Shown: piece by piece, positions 8,656 to 16,700 of the stretch | How positions within the stretch are numbered: position 1 is the stretch's first letter | Layout: the number at the start of each line of letters is the position of its first letter | Assembly (NCBI GenBank): GCA_963715675.1 | Contig: OY970265.1 | Coordinates: forward strand, 2,604,001 to 2,668,000 | DNA from: DASVWZ01 sp963715675 | Lineage (GTDB): Bacteria > Acidobacteriota > Terriglobia > Terriglobales > Acidobacteriaceae | DNA: 64,000 nt | Direction of reading: 5' to 3' | Notes under the pieces: generated by a model | Told to the model about the DNA's origin: nothing | Database searches by the model: none | The model's input: only the letters and a program-made list of their open reading frames with translations | Made by a program: the position numbers and the translations under genes

Positions 8656-8978
8656 ATGAAATCCAAAAAAATGAAAAAGTACAGATCGATAACGTCCATG
8701 TTGGCGTTTGTGCTGCTGTTCATCGTCGCGGCGGCAACTGCGGCAGATGCGCCACAATTGAAATTCAAGTTCAGTAAAAGTAATGTGCCCGGGGCAATGT
8801 ACACCAATCCTAACGGGATCAACAACGCAGGTGTGACGGTCGGGCAATACCAAGATAAGAAGGGCGTCATACACGGGTACATTCTCAACGGCAAGAAGTT
8901 AACCACGCTGGATCATCCGAACGGCAGGAACACTTGGGCTGTTGGTCTCCCTTACAACGGCGTGGCCCCGGTTGTAGG
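8656..8978 (+). pseudogene. HAF-type extracellular repeat protein, 5' part (disrupted by IS3 element)
   Basis: N-terminal fragment of a secreted protein: basic start, signal peptide (SMLAFVLLFIVAAATAADA), then a domain of short repeats of the form GINNAGVTVGQY and HGYILNGKKLTTLDHP. These resemble the HAF extracellular repeats in which I-N-x-x-G-x-x-VG alternates with HGF/HGY-x-x-x-G. A strong AAAGGAG precedes the ATG. The frame runs into the IS3 left end at 8979. Joining 8978 to 10242 (one TAGG copy kept) gives PVVG followed directly by YYTNSADYSEGFLYRKG with no stop, so the break is purely due to insertion. Function unknown. Confidence 0.85.
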
Positions 8979-8990
8979 TGTAATGCACCC
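8979..8990 (+). repeat. IS3 left terminal inverted repeat
   Basis: TGTAATGCACCC, perfect inverted copy of 10226-10237. The similarity continues inward with one gap (AAACTGGACA against AAACTAGACA). Confidence 0.9.
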
Positions 8991-9046
8991 CTGTGAAACT
9001 GGACAGGATCATAAGGTATGATTCAGGGCCTCCGCCAGGAGGCGAG

Positions 9047-9337
9047 ATGCCAAGAAAAGCGCAAGTGCAGAGAAGTGCCGAAGAGAAGTTTGCCATCGTG
9101 ATCGAGGGTCTGAAGAGCGGCAACATTGCTGAGACCTGTCGCACCCACCAGATCGCCGCCACGCTCTATTACCGCTGGAAAGAGGAAGCCGAAAAAGCGG
9201 CGGTAGCCGCGTTGGGCGGGAAAGCCGCTGCGCCCCATGGCGGCGAGGAACAGCGCAAGCGCATCCGCGAACTGGAGCGCAGCCTGGGCAAGGCCCACGT
9301 GCAGATCGACATACTAAAAAACGTTCTGGGCGAATGA
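9047..9337 (+). CDS. IS3-family transposase OrfA (HTH)
   Basis: 96 residues from ATG 9047, preceded 4 nt upstream by a perfect AGGAGG; an in-frame GTG at 8993 lies in the terminal repeat and is rejected. The N-terminal half is a helix-turn-helix (EKFAIVIEGLKSGNIAETCR, then HQIAATLYYRWKEEAEKA) that recognises the IS ends. The C-terminal half is a leucine-zipper-like coil (RIRELERSLGKAHVQIDILK) used for dimerisation. Alone it acts as regulator; fused by frameshift to OrfB it forms the full transposase. Confidence 0.93.
   Translation: MPRKAQVQRSAEEKFAIVIEGLKSGNIAETCRTHQIAATLYYRWKEEAEKAAVAALGGKAAAPHGGEEQRKRIRELERSLGKAHVQIDILKNVLGE
9316..9322 (+). promoter_or_regulatory. Probable -1 programmed frameshift site (A AAA AAC)
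   Basis: In the orfA frame this heptamer reads A, AAA, AAC, the X_XXY_YYZ layout of -1 slippery sites. The orfB frame is open across it, so slippage here yields OrfAB. IS3 elements generally make transposase this way. The ATGA overlap at 9334 would separately allow coupled OrfB synthesis. Confidence 0.7.
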
Positions 9338-10218
9338 GCTGTGGCCAGGTTCATTCGCAAGCCCACCAGTTGGTGGCCGCAGGACAAACCGCCCAACTGG
9401 TGGCGGAGACCTTGGAGATCAGCCGCTCCAGTCTGTATTATCGCCGGCAGGCACGCAGGTCGCGCGCCGATCGCCGCTACGACGAACGCATCGTCGAGGT
9501 CTGCGGCGAAAAGCCAGTGTATGGCTATCGCCGGGTGCAATGGTGGCTGGAACAGGTGAGTGGGTTGAAGCTGAACCGCAAGCGGGTATTGCGCGTGATG
9601 CGCGAACGCGGCCTGCTGGTACGCAGCCGCCGTCTCCGGGTGACGCGCAGAAAAGACTGGAGCACGGTGAACGTCTCGCGACCGGACCAGGTGTGGCAGA
9701 TGGACATGACCAAGGTGTGGGCCGGTCCTGCGACCGGCTGGGCGTATCTGGTCTCGGCGCTGGACTGCTGCACCCGCGAAATCGTGGGCTGGGACTTGAG
9801 CCTGCGCTGCCGCACCCAGGACGCTCTGGCCGCGCTCCACCGCGCCCTGCGAGAGGTTTTGCCTTGCGATCCTAGTAGAAAGGGTTTGACTTTGACGACC
9901 GACAACGGCACCCAGTTCACCAGTGCCCGCTTCATCGCTACCCTGGGGCAGCTCGGCATCACTCATCGCCGAACCGCCTACAACCATCCCGAAGGCAACG
10001 GACGTATCGAGCGTTTCCACCGCTCGCTCAAGGAAGAGGAGGTTTGGCTCAACGAATACCAGTCGCTCGATCAGGCCCGCGATTCCATCGCCCGCTGGAT
10101 CCACCAGTACAATCATCAGCGGCCTCATCAGTCACTCAAGAACCGAACGCCCGCCGCGACCCGGCTGGTGCTCACTCAACCGCAACCCCTAACTTATATC
10201 GAGGCCCTTTGTGTCTAG
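9334..10218 (+). CDS. IS3-family transposase OrfB (DDE integrase core)
   Basis: 294 residues. The first 60 or so form the HTH_21-like linker (YDERIVEVCGEKPVYGYRRV); then comes the rve retroviral-integrase-like catalytic core. The acidic triad is visible: first Asp in QVWQMDMTKVW, second in LTTDNGTQF, Glu in GNGRIERFHRSLKEEE, followed by the usual YNHQRPHQSL and the C-terminal LKNRTPAA. Start ATG overlaps the orfA stop as ATGA. The frame is intact, so transposition competence is likely. Its natural product is probably the OrfAB fusion. Confidence 0.95.
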   Translation: MSCGQVHSQAHQLVAAGQTAQLVAETLEISRSSLYYRRQARRSRADRRYDERIVEVCGEKPVYGYRRVQWWLEQVSGLKLNRKRVLRVMRERGLLVRSRRLRVTRRKDWSTVNVSRPDQVWQMDMTKVWAGPATGWAYLVSALDCCTREIVGWDLSLRCRTQDALAALHRALREVLPCDPSRKGLTLTTDNGTQFTSARFIATLGQLGITHRRTAYNHPEGNGRIERFHRSLKEEEVWLNEYQSLDQARDSIARWIHQYNHQRPHQSLKNRTPAATRLVLTQPQPLTYIEALCV

Positions 10219-10225
10219 TTTAGGA

Positions 10226-10237
10226 GGGTGCATTACA
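10226..10237 (-). repeat. IS3 right terminal inverted repeat
   Basis: GGGTGCATTACA, reverse complement of 8979-8990, followed by the TAGG target duplication at 10238-10241. Confidence 0.9.
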
Positions 10238-10241
10238 TAGG

Positions 10242-10818
10242 GTACTACACGAATTCTGCTGACTACTCTGAGGGATTTCTGTACCGGAAAGGAACGTTTA
10301 CGGACATCCCTGGCCCCACTGGGGCCATTGGCTCGGCGGTTTTAGGGATAAACGATAAGGAGGAGATCGTCGGGCAATACGTAGACTCAAGCTTCGTCTG
10401 GCATGGGTTTCTGTTGAAAGGAACAGAGTACACGACTCTGGACCCGCCTGGCGCTACTTACACTCAGGCTGATGGCATCAATGACAAGGGCGACATCGTC
10501 TTCGGTTGGGACGATTCGAGCGGTGTTGAACATGGGTCTATCCTGAAAGGGAAAAAGTACACGACTCTGGACGTGCCTGGCGCCGCGGATTCACAAGCCA
10601 GTGGCATTAACAACGAGGGCGATATCGTTTTTGTGTGGAAGGAATCCAGCGGTCTGTACCACGGTGCACTGCTCCAGGGCGGGACATATTACAAGTTTGA
10701 CTACCCCAACGCCTACCAAACCTACGGTTGGGGGATCAATGACAAACACACCATCTCAGGAGGGTACTGGCCCACGAAAGGCAGCTTTGAATCGGGCTAC
10801 AAAGCGACCTTCAAGTAA
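10242..10818 (+). pseudogene. HAF-type extracellular repeat protein, 3' part
   Basis: Continues the gene interrupted at 8978. It contains at least four further repeat units alternating GINDKGDIVFGWDDSSGVEHG-like and KGKKYTTLDVPGA-like segments, ending at YKATFK. The repeat spacing is continuous with the 5' part. The uninterrupted protein would be about 299 residues with a signal peptide. With the IS in place only the secreted N-terminal third can be made. A hairpin terminator follows the stop. Confidence 0.85.
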
Positions 10819-10842
10819 CCAACACCGCCCATCGAACCGCAT

Positions 10843-10877
10843 AACCCGCTTGAGTCTGAACAGGCTTGAGCGGGTTT
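10843..10877 (+). terminator. Rho-independent terminator after the HAF-type gene
   Basis: AACCCGCT (10843-10850) pairs with AGCGGGTT (10869-10876) around an 18-nt loop that itself can partly pair; it is followed by TCCT. Located 24 bp after the stop codon. Confidence 0.65.
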
Positions 10878-11151
10878 CCTGATGGTCCTTCCCGGTGACG
10901 CAGATCGTCGTCGCCAGAATTTCGGGGCCAAAACTGTACAGCATCTCGATGGCGCACCGGCGGTCAACTTCCGCTAACAGCCGATTACACTTGTAACCGT
11001 TTGGTTACGAGTTTAGTGTCCGGCTGTGCGACAGCTGATTCGCCGCGCCGATGGAAGCTCTGTCGGGCAGTGCTCATCGGCCCAGATCGTTAGGCCTACT
11101 TCACTAATTTGCGGGACACGGGCGCAGAACAGCGTTCCTCCGCCGCCGGTT
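10878..11151. other. Intergenic region with two adjoining palindromes
   Basis: No gene seen. TTACA-CT-TGTAA (10985-10996) overlaps GTAACC-GTTT-GGTTAC (10993-11008). The first resembles BlaI/MecI-type operators (TACA-n2-TGTA), but no gene starts nearby: the left neighbour ends here and the right neighbour is read leftward and also ends here. It may be the remnant of a lost promoter or a hairpin ending the minus-strand gene. Confidence 0.4.
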
Positions 11152-11580
11152 CTATTTCTTGAACAGCTTTTCAAACGCCTGGCGGGCATCCTGTGGCGTC
11201 GCCGCGACTGGAGTCGAGGTCTCCTTCTCCACCCGCACTCGCATCGAGTAAAACGTGCACGAGTTGCGTTCGTCCTTGCGCGCAATCCGCTCCGGGATCG
11301 GCTGGCTGCATTCGAAGCGGGTGGAAGTGTCGAAGTAGGTGCACTGCCGGCAGGAATGCAGATCGAAGCCGCACTTCGGGCACTGGCCGGTGGTCTCCGC
11401 CCCTGCACTCAGCAGCGTTCCGCACTGCGCGCAACGCGACACCGTGTGGGTACCCGGCATCTGCAGTGGACGCGGGCCAAAGGTGTCCTTCTTGACCGGC
11501 CTCTCGCCAGACTGCTTTGGCCGTTCTTCGTCTTTGCCGCGGTCCTGATAACCGTGTTGGCGATATTTCCGGTCCGACAC
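11152..11580 (-). CDS. Zinc-ribbon protein, unknown function
   Basis: 142 residues from GTG 11580, chosen because AGGAGG lies 6 nt upstream on the minus strand; in-frame upstream codons add no conserved character. After a highly charged N-terminus comes a zinc ribbon: RCAQCGTLLSAG and GQCPKCGFDLHSC supply two CxxC knuckles, with further Cys in CRQCTYFD, FECSQP and NSCTFY, so more than one metal site is possible. The C-terminus is a basic amphipathic helix (DARQAFEKLFKK). This looks like a conserved soluble acidobacterial protein; role unknown. Confidence 0.75.
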   Translation of the reverse strand: MSDRKYRQHGYQDRGKDEERPKQSGERPVKKDTFGPRPLQMPGTHTVSRCAQCGTLLSAGAETTGQCPKCGFDLHSCRQCTYFDTSTRFECSQPIPERIARKDERNSCTFYSMRVRVEKETSTPVAATPQDARQAFEKLFKK

Positions 11581-11760
11581 GAAAACCTCCTGGGGGGTGA
11601 TATTCGATTCTCTCTCTTGGCCGGGCAGCGTACAACCTTGCACCCTCAAAAAGCAAGAGGCAGTCTGTAAAATTTCACCGCCCGCTGCCCGGCAGAATTG
11701 TATTTCGGGAAACCGGGTGCTACCATCCGGTTAGTCGAGAGAGTTTGGAGGACAGTCGTT

Positions 11761-12075
11761 ATGGCAGACAGCGATAGCAATAGTTTTCTTTGGTTTCTTG
11801 CGGGTCTGGGCATTGGCGCAATCGCCGGTGTTTTGTATGCGCCGCGGTCGGGAGACGAGACCCGGCAGGCCTTGCGCTCCAAGGCGGAGGAAGGCCGCGA
11901 CTTTGTGCGCGACCGCGCCCGGCAGGCGCGCGAACAGGCCGCGCAGTGGGCGGAGCAGGGGCGCGATGTGCTGACTCAGCAGAAGGAGCAGTTCCGCTCA
12001 GCCTTCGAGGCGGGACGGCAGGCGTACCAGGAGGCCACGCGCCCGGAGAGCACCACGGCACCGAACAAACCGTGA
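11761..12075 (+). CDS. YtxH domain-containing protein
   Basis: 104 residues from ATG 11761 with GGAGG upstream. An N-terminal membrane helix (FLWFLAGLGIGAIAGVLYAP) is followed directly by the YtxH signature APRSGDETRQALRSKAEEG and a long Ala/Arg/Gln/Glu-rich amphipathic helix. The family was named from a Bacillus stress protein, and members are small membrane-anchored helical proteins of unclear role. It lies 36 bp upstream of another single-pass envelope protein, so both may form one operon. Confidence 0.85.
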   Translation: MADSDSNSFLWFLAGLGIGAIAGVLYAPRSGDETRQALRSKAEEGRDFVRDRARQAREQAAQWAEQGRDVLTQQKEQFRSAFEAGRQAYQEATRPESTTAPNKP

Positions 12076-12111
12076 TCCCGTGATCTCCGTCAGCCAAGCG
12101 GAGCAACCCCT

Positions 12112-12621
12112 ATGGAGAATGCAAATCTTCTGATCCTGTTTGTCGCCCTGACTGCGGTCGCGGTTGTCATCCAGGCCGGCATGCTGATTGGCATGTATCT
12201 GGCCCTGCGCAAGACCAGCGCCCAGGTGGAAGCGCTGGCCGTGGACGTCAAAACCAAAGTCCTGCCTACCGCGGAAATGGCGCACTCCATGCTGACCGAG
12301 CTCCGGCCGAAAATCGACACCCTCGTGAGCAACGCCAGCGAGGCCAGCACCATCGTGCGCACCCAAATGCAGCGTCTGGATGCGGCCCTCAGCGATATTC
12401 TCGACCGCACCCGGTTGCAGGTCATCCGCGCCGATGAGCTTCTCAGCCGCACTCTGGATCGAGTCGAGACAACCACCGAAATGGTCCATCAGACCGTGGT
12501 TTCGCCGGTGCGGCAGCTCTCCGGTTTGGTGCAGGGCTTGACCGCGGGATTGGAGTTCCTGATCGGCGGCAAGCGAGGCCGCAACGGCACCCCCACTCCG
12601 CAGGACGAGATGTTTATCTAG
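12112..12621 (+). CDS. DUF948-like membrane-anchored coiled-coil protein
   Basis: 169 residues: N-terminal membrane helix (LLILFVALTAVAVVIQAGML), then about 110 residues of uninterrupted helix with heptad-like spacing and many Thr/Val/Leu (KVLPTAEMAHSMLTELRPKI; DALSDILDRTRLQVIRADEL), ending in a Gly-rich tail. The layout matches DUF948-type proteins, often found beside YtxH proteins as here. A role in envelope stress is suggested by the partner family only. ATG start. Confidence 0.7.
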   Translation: MENANLLILFVALTAVAVVIQAGMLIGMYLALRKTSAQVEALAVDVKTKVLPTAEMAHSMLTELRPKIDTLVSNASEASTIVRTQMQRLDAALSDILDRTRLQVIRADELLSRTLDRVETTTEMVHQTVVSPVRQLSGLVQGLTAGLEFLIGGKRGRNGTPTPQDEMFI

Positions 12622-12778
12622 AACGCCTTTGACTAAGGTGTCCATGTAGGCCCGTCCTCGCCCGTGCGGGACTACCGTTTGAATTCAGGCTGGCTGGGCC
12701 GGACCGTCCGACTCCGTGGCGTTCTCTCTCCAACACCCTTCTGGATTCCTGACCGCTCTTTGAGTATGCTCAGGGACG

Positions 12779-14020
12779 ATGTCCACGCGCGCCCTCACCG
12801 AACTGCTAGGTTTGCCCGTCATTGACACCGGCGGAACTCAGTGTGGACGGGTGCGTGAGCTCGCGCTCACTCCTCAAGAAGACCGCTCGCGCGTGACCAT
12901 GGCGATTGTCCGCACCAAGGCCGGAGATCGCCTGCTTCCCTTCAGCGCCGTCACATCGATCAACGGGGGGCTTCGCACCAGCAGCGCCGCGTCCAGTTGG
13001 CAGCCTACCAACGGCACGGAAGGACTTTTTCTCCTCGGCCGCGATCTTCTCGACCAGCAAATCATTGATGTCCACGGCCGCAAAGTGGTCCGGGTGAATG
13101 ACGTTGACCTGCACCAGGACACGGGCACGCCGCATCCCGTCTTGCGAGTCGGTTCCGTGGATGTGGGCGCACGCGGCGCGATTCGCCGCCTCCTCAAGGG
13201 CGTGGTGCCGCTGCTCGCGCTGCAGGCTCTGTTGCGGCAGATTCCGGCGCGTGCCATTCCCTGGGAGTTCGTCGATCTCATCGAAACCGATCCGGCGCGG
13301 CGGGTCAAGCTCAAGATCTCCCACGAGCGTCTGGCCAAACTGCACCCGGCCGATATCGCCGACATTGTCGAAGATCTTGCCCCCGATGAGCGCGAAGCAG
13401 TGTTCGAAACTCTGGACGAGGAAGTTGCCGCCGAAGCCCTGGAAGAAGTCGAGCCCAGGGTACAGAAGTCGATCGTGGAATCGCTCGACTCCGACCGCGC
13501 CGCCGACATCGTCGAAGAGATGGATCCCGACGCCGCCGCCGACCTGCTGGCCGACCTCCCCGAAGAGCGTACTTCGGAAATTCTTCTGGAAATGGCTCCC
13601 GAAGAGCGCAAGGAAGTCGCCGACCTGCTCGAGTTCAAAGAGAACACCGCCGCCGGGCGCATGAACACTCAGTACATCGCGCTGCCCATATCATCCACCG
13701 TGCGCGACGCGGTCGGGGCTTTGCGGCAATTCGAGGGCGGTGTCGAATCCGTGAGCACCATTTACATGATTGACTCGCGTGGCACCTTGGCGGGCGCTGT
13801 TCCATTGGCTAAGATTGTGCTGGCCTCGCCGGAAGCCCCTCTGCTTTCGCTCACCCAGGAGCCTCTCATCTCCTGCGCGGAGGGGGCCCGCGAGAAAGAA
13901 TTTGCGGAGCTGTTCGATAAGTACAACCTTCAGACCCTTCCCGTAATCGATGAGCAGAACAAGCTTACCGGCGTGATCACCGCCGACGACGTCATCAGCA
14001 TGCTGCGCGACCAGCTGTGA
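12779..14020 (+). CDS. PRC-barrel, MgtE N-terminal and CBS domain protein (soluble)
   Basis: 413 residues, no membrane segment. Residues 1-110 contain PRC-barrel-like strands (LLGLPVIDTGGTQCGRVREL; DLLDQQIIDVHGRKVVRVND). Residues about 185-290 are MgtE N-terminal helical repeats (LHPADIADIVEDLAPDEREA; DRAADIVEEMDPDAAADLLA). The rest is a CBS pair (TVRDAVGALRQFEGGVESVS; YNLQTLPVIDEQNKLTGVIT). In true MgtE channels these cytosolic domains sense Mg2+ and gate the pore, but the pore domain is absent here. The gene just downstream is an Nramp-related transporter with a Mg-type site, so a detached Mg2+ sensor or regulator is the best inference. Confidence 0.85.
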   Translation: MSTRALTELLGLPVIDTGGTQCGRVRELALTPQEDRSRVTMAIVRTKAGDRLLPFSAVTSINGGLRTSSAASSWQPTNGTEGLFLLGRDLLDQQIIDVHGRKVVRVNDVDLHQDTGTPHPVLRVGSVDVGARGAIRRLLKGVVPLLALQALLRQIPARAIPWEFVDLIETDPARRVKLKISHERLAKLHPADIADIVEDLAPDEREAVFETLDEEVAAEALEEVEPRVQKSIVESLDSDRAADIVEEMDPDAAADLLADLPEERTSEILLEMAPEERKEVADLLEFKENTAAGRMNTQYIALPISSTVRDAVGALRQFEGGVESVSTIYMIDSRGTLAGAVPLAKIVLASPEAPLLSLTQEPLISCAEGAREKEFAELFDKYNLQTLPVIDEQNKLTGVITADDVISMLRDQL

Positions 14021-14207
14021 CCGCAGGGGAGAACACGCTTGTCCGCCAAGAGCCAGGTCTGCTCGTTGATTGAGGTCCGGTCGCCTGCTCACAATTCCGA
14101 GGGTCCGCAAAACAATTTCTCATTTTTGCTTGTTCAGATTTCCACTTCGCGTTTATTCTGTTTGATCGCCTTACTATTTTTGCCATCTATGCCAGCGAAT
14201 TGCGCCA

Positions 14208-15464
14208 ATGAGATTCCTGAGACGTCAGAAGACCCGTATCCTGCTGTTTTTTGCCGTAGTCGGGCCGGGCTTTATTACCGCCAACGTCGACAACGATGCT
14301 AACGGCATCTACACCTACTCGGCTGCCGGCGCGCAGTTCGGGCACCTGCTGCTTTGGACCCTCATTCCCATCACCGTCGCTCTCATCGTGGTCCAGGAAA
14401 TCAGCGCCCGCATGGGCGCCGTCACCGGCAAAGGCCTGAGCGACCTCATCCGCGAGGAATTCGGCTTCCGCATCACCTTCCTCATGATGATCGGAATCCT
14501 CATCATCAATTTCGGCAACGTAGTCGGCGAGTTTGCCGGCATCGCCGGCAGCCTCGAACTGTTTGGCCTTTCCAAATATGTCACGGTGCCCATCTGCGCC
14601 GTGATCGTCTGGCTGATCGTGGTCAAAGGCCAGTACAAGAGCGTGGAAAAGGTTTTCCTCGCGGCATCGTTTTTCTACGTCACCTACATTTTCGGCGGAT
14701 TTTTCGCCAAGCCCGCCTGGATCGATGCCCTGGTTCTTACCATAAAGCCGCCGCCCAGGTCGGCATTCTTCCTGCCGGGCTACCTGTACATGGCGATCGG
14801 CGTGGTCGGTACCACCATCGCCCCCTGGATGCAGTTCTACCTGCAATCCTCCATCGTGGAAAAGGGCGTCACCAAGCGCCAGTACAAGGCTTCGCAACTG
14901 GACGTCATTTCGGGCTGCATCTTCACCGACGTGGTGGCCTGGTTCATCATCGTGGCCTGCGCCGCGACGTTGTATGTCCACGGATACCACAACATTGCCG
15001 ACGCCGCCGACGCCGCCCAGGCCTTGCGCCCCCTGGCCGGCAACTATGCCTATATTCTTTTTGCCGTGGGATTGTTCAACGCTTCCCTGTTCGCCGCTTC
15101 CATCCTGCCGCTGTCCACCGCCTATACGGTTTGCGAAGGCCTGGGATTCGAGTCCGGCGTGGGAAAAAAATTCGGCGAAGCCCCAGTCTTCTATTGGCTG
15201 TATACCATTCTGATCATCGCCGGAGCCGGCGTCATCCTGATCCCCGATCTGCCACTGGTCAAGATTGCGATTCTTTCCCAGGTGGTAAATGGGATCGCCA
15301 TTCCTCCCGTGCTGATCTTCATGCTGCTGCTGGTCAACAAAAAAGACTTGATGGGCGAATACACCAACTCCCGCGTCTACGATGTCATCGCCTGGGCCAC
15401 CACGATCATCATGACCCTGCTGAGCATCGCCTACATCTGGACCCTCCGCCCCGGTGCAGGATGA
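14208..15464 (+). CDS. Nramp-related metal transporter, probably Mg2+ type (NRMT-like)
   Basis: 418-residue integral membrane protein with about 11 helices of the Nramp/SLC11 fold. Canonical Nramps bind transition metals through DPGN in helix 1 and MPH in helix 6. Here helix 1 reads GPGFITANVDNDANGIYTYS (DANG at residues 30-33) and helix 6 reads GVVGTTIAPWMQFYLQSS (APW at 205-207). Loss of the Met that selects soft metals is the hallmark of Nramp-related magnesium transporters. Together with the MgtE-N/CBS gene 187 bp upstream this favours Mg2+ uptake. Older annotation would call it Mn2+/Fe2+ transporter. Confidence 0.85.
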   Translation: MRFLRRQKTRILLFFAVVGPGFITANVDNDANGIYTYSAAGAQFGHLLLWTLIPITVALIVVQEISARMGAVTGKGLSDLIREEFGFRITFLMMIGILIINFGNVVGEFAGIAGSLELFGLSKYVTVPICAVIVWLIVVKGQYKSVEKVFLAASFFYVTYIFGGFFAKPAWIDALVLTIKPPPRSAFFLPGYLYMAIGVVGTTIAPWMQFYLQSSIVEKGVTKRQYKASQLDVISGCIFTDVVAWFIIVACAATLYVHGYHNIADAADAAQALRPLAGNYAYILFAVGLFNASLFAASILPLSTAYTVCEGLGFESGVGKKFGEAPVFYWLYTILIIAGAGVILIPDLPLVKIAILSQVVNGIAIPPVLIFMLLLVNKKDLMGEYTNSRVYDVIAWATTIIMTLLSIAYIWTLRPGAG

Positions 15465-15495
15465 GCCCGCACCTGACTCTCACCCCAAGTCCATT

Positions 15496-15595
15496 GTCAT
15501 CCTGAAAGAGTTGTCGCCCTGAGGAAGCGGAATCCATCGCGAAGCGGAGAATTCCCAACGAAGAGCCTGCCCTGAGCCGAATGGCGAAGGGATCA
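15496..15595. repeat. Degenerate interspersed repeat (GTCATCCTGA type)
   Basis: GTCATCCTGA (15496-15505) is followed by further CCCTGAGG-AAGCGGA-like and CCCTGAGCCGA-like pieces. It is related to the better-preserved copy at 16421-16652 and looks like a decayed intergenic repeat. Confidence 0.45.
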
Positions 15596-15695
15596 ATGCA
15601 TTCCGCCCTCACCCGTAGCAAACTTCCGCATCCCGGGGACATGCCCTTCAACAGATGCTAATATGTGTCTCACGTATTTTTGCAGGTTGAAAAAC

Positions 15696-16367
15696 ATGCT
15701 AAAACGCCCACCCGTAGCCTCATTCGCCGTCTTGCTGCTGGCCAGCCTTGCCGCTTTCGCGCAAGCCGACAAGAACTCAATCATCACCATCAACGGTGGA
15801 ACCACAGCGGTTTACATGAAGCCTCTGCAACCGCCCTTTGCCCCGGCCGCATCACATTCCGCCAAACTCGCCACCATCTACAGCAACTTCGGCCCCAAGG
15901 GTAGCACCTACGACGGCTCGTCTGGCTACGGCATCCTCGGACCAGACGCCGGGCAGCCCTGGCCCGAATCCGTCGGCTGCGGATTCAAGCCCAAAGCCAA
16001 CCACGTCGTCACCGAAATTCAGGTGGGCGTGACCTACGTCCAGGGAACCAACACCATGATTCTCAGTCTGCGCCAGGACCACAACCAGCGGCCCGGCAAG
16101 ATCCTCCACAGCTGGCATTTTTCCAATTTGCCCAACTTTGGAACCTGCTGCACCCTGCAGACCGCCAAGTATGCCAAAGGAATTCCGGTGACCAAGGGAA
16201 AGATGTACTGGGTGGTGGTTGCGCCCGATCCCAAATACACCGACACCTACGACGTGTGGGACAACGCCTACAACGACCCGTCCGGCGCCTTCTCCAACAA
16301 CATCGGCTCCGGCTGGACCCAACAGAGCTACCAGACGCTAACCAACTTCGGCGTCTTCGGCAAGTAA
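15696..16367 (+). CDS. Secreted choice-of-anchor-type protein, unknown function
   Basis: 223 residues from the internal ATG 15696, which gives a proper signal peptide (LKRPPVASFAVLLLASLAAFAQA); the upstream ATG 15663 adds eleven residues without signal character. The mature part is rich in Gly, Tyr, Trp and Asn with strands such as VVTEIQVGVTYVQGTNTMIL and KMYWVVVAPDPKYTDTYDVW. It resembles choice-of-anchor R-type extracellular beta domains, but lacks a visible C-terminal sorting tail. Two Cys pairs (VGCGF, GTCCTLQ) may be disulfides. It is flanked by interspersed repeats on both sides. The role is unknown. Confidence 0.65.
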   Translation: MLKRPPVASFAVLLLASLAAFAQADKNSIITINGGTTAVYMKPLQPPFAPAASHSAKLATIYSNFGPKGSTYDGSSGYGILGPDAGQPWPESVGCGFKPKANHVVTEIQVGVTYVQGTNTMILSLRQDHNQRPGKILHSWHFSNLPNFGTCCTLQTAKYAKGIPVTKGKMYWVVVAPDPKYTDTYDVWDNAYNDPSGAFSNNIGSGWTQQSYQTLTNFGVFGK

Positions 16368-16420
16368 GCGTCGGACAACCGAAAATTGGGGCGGGGAGAT
16401 CACCAATCTCCTTTGACATT

Positions 16421-16652
16421 GTCATCTTGAGCGGAGCGAGGGGATTCGCTCGCGAAGCCCTTCGCGGAGTCGAAAGATCCCGTGTCTGCTTGTGGCGACC
16501 CGCCCCCTGAAAGGGAATTTTCACCCCGAACCCTGCCGGTTGAGACCAGAGCAGAGAACTCCCTCCCATGGCGTTGCTGGGTACCGGCAACTCCGGGATC
16601 CCTCCCCTCCGCATAACCGTCCTTCGGACGATCCTTCTCCGCTCGGGATGAC
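16421..16652. repeat. Intergenic repeat bounded by inverted ends
   Basis: GTCATCTTGAGCGGAG (16421-16436) and the complement of GTCATCCCGAGCGGAG (16637-16652) match at 14 of 16 positions in inverted orientation, enclosing 232 bp without a coding frame. Inside is GATTCGCTCGCGAAG with self-complementary character. Such GTCATCCTGAGCGAAG-like units recur between genes of soil acidobacteria; mobility is not shown. Confidence 0.55.
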
Positions 16653-16700
16653 ACGGTAGGAATGACGCACAGTGCGCGTTCTGAAAAAACGCTTTGAAAG

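Larger units (their letters stand above)
8979..10237 (+). mobile_element. IS3-family insertion sequence, complete
   Basis: A 1259-bp element with terminal inverted repeats TGTAATGCACCC (8979-8990) and GGGTGCATTACA (10226-10237), perfect over 12 bp and imperfect further in. Ends are 5'-TG...CA-3' as usual for IS3. Target duplication is TAGG (8975-8978 and 10238-10241). It carries orfA and orfB in the relative -1 frame with a slippery heptamer between them. The 4-bp duplication would fit the IS407 group, though group assignment needs alignment. Intact ends, duplication and frames indicate a recent, probably active copy. Confidence 0.95.

Noticed and set aside
14039..14302. 87-codon frame overlapping the Nramp start
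   Set aside because: Out of phase with the transporter, no motif, ends inside the conserved first helix region.
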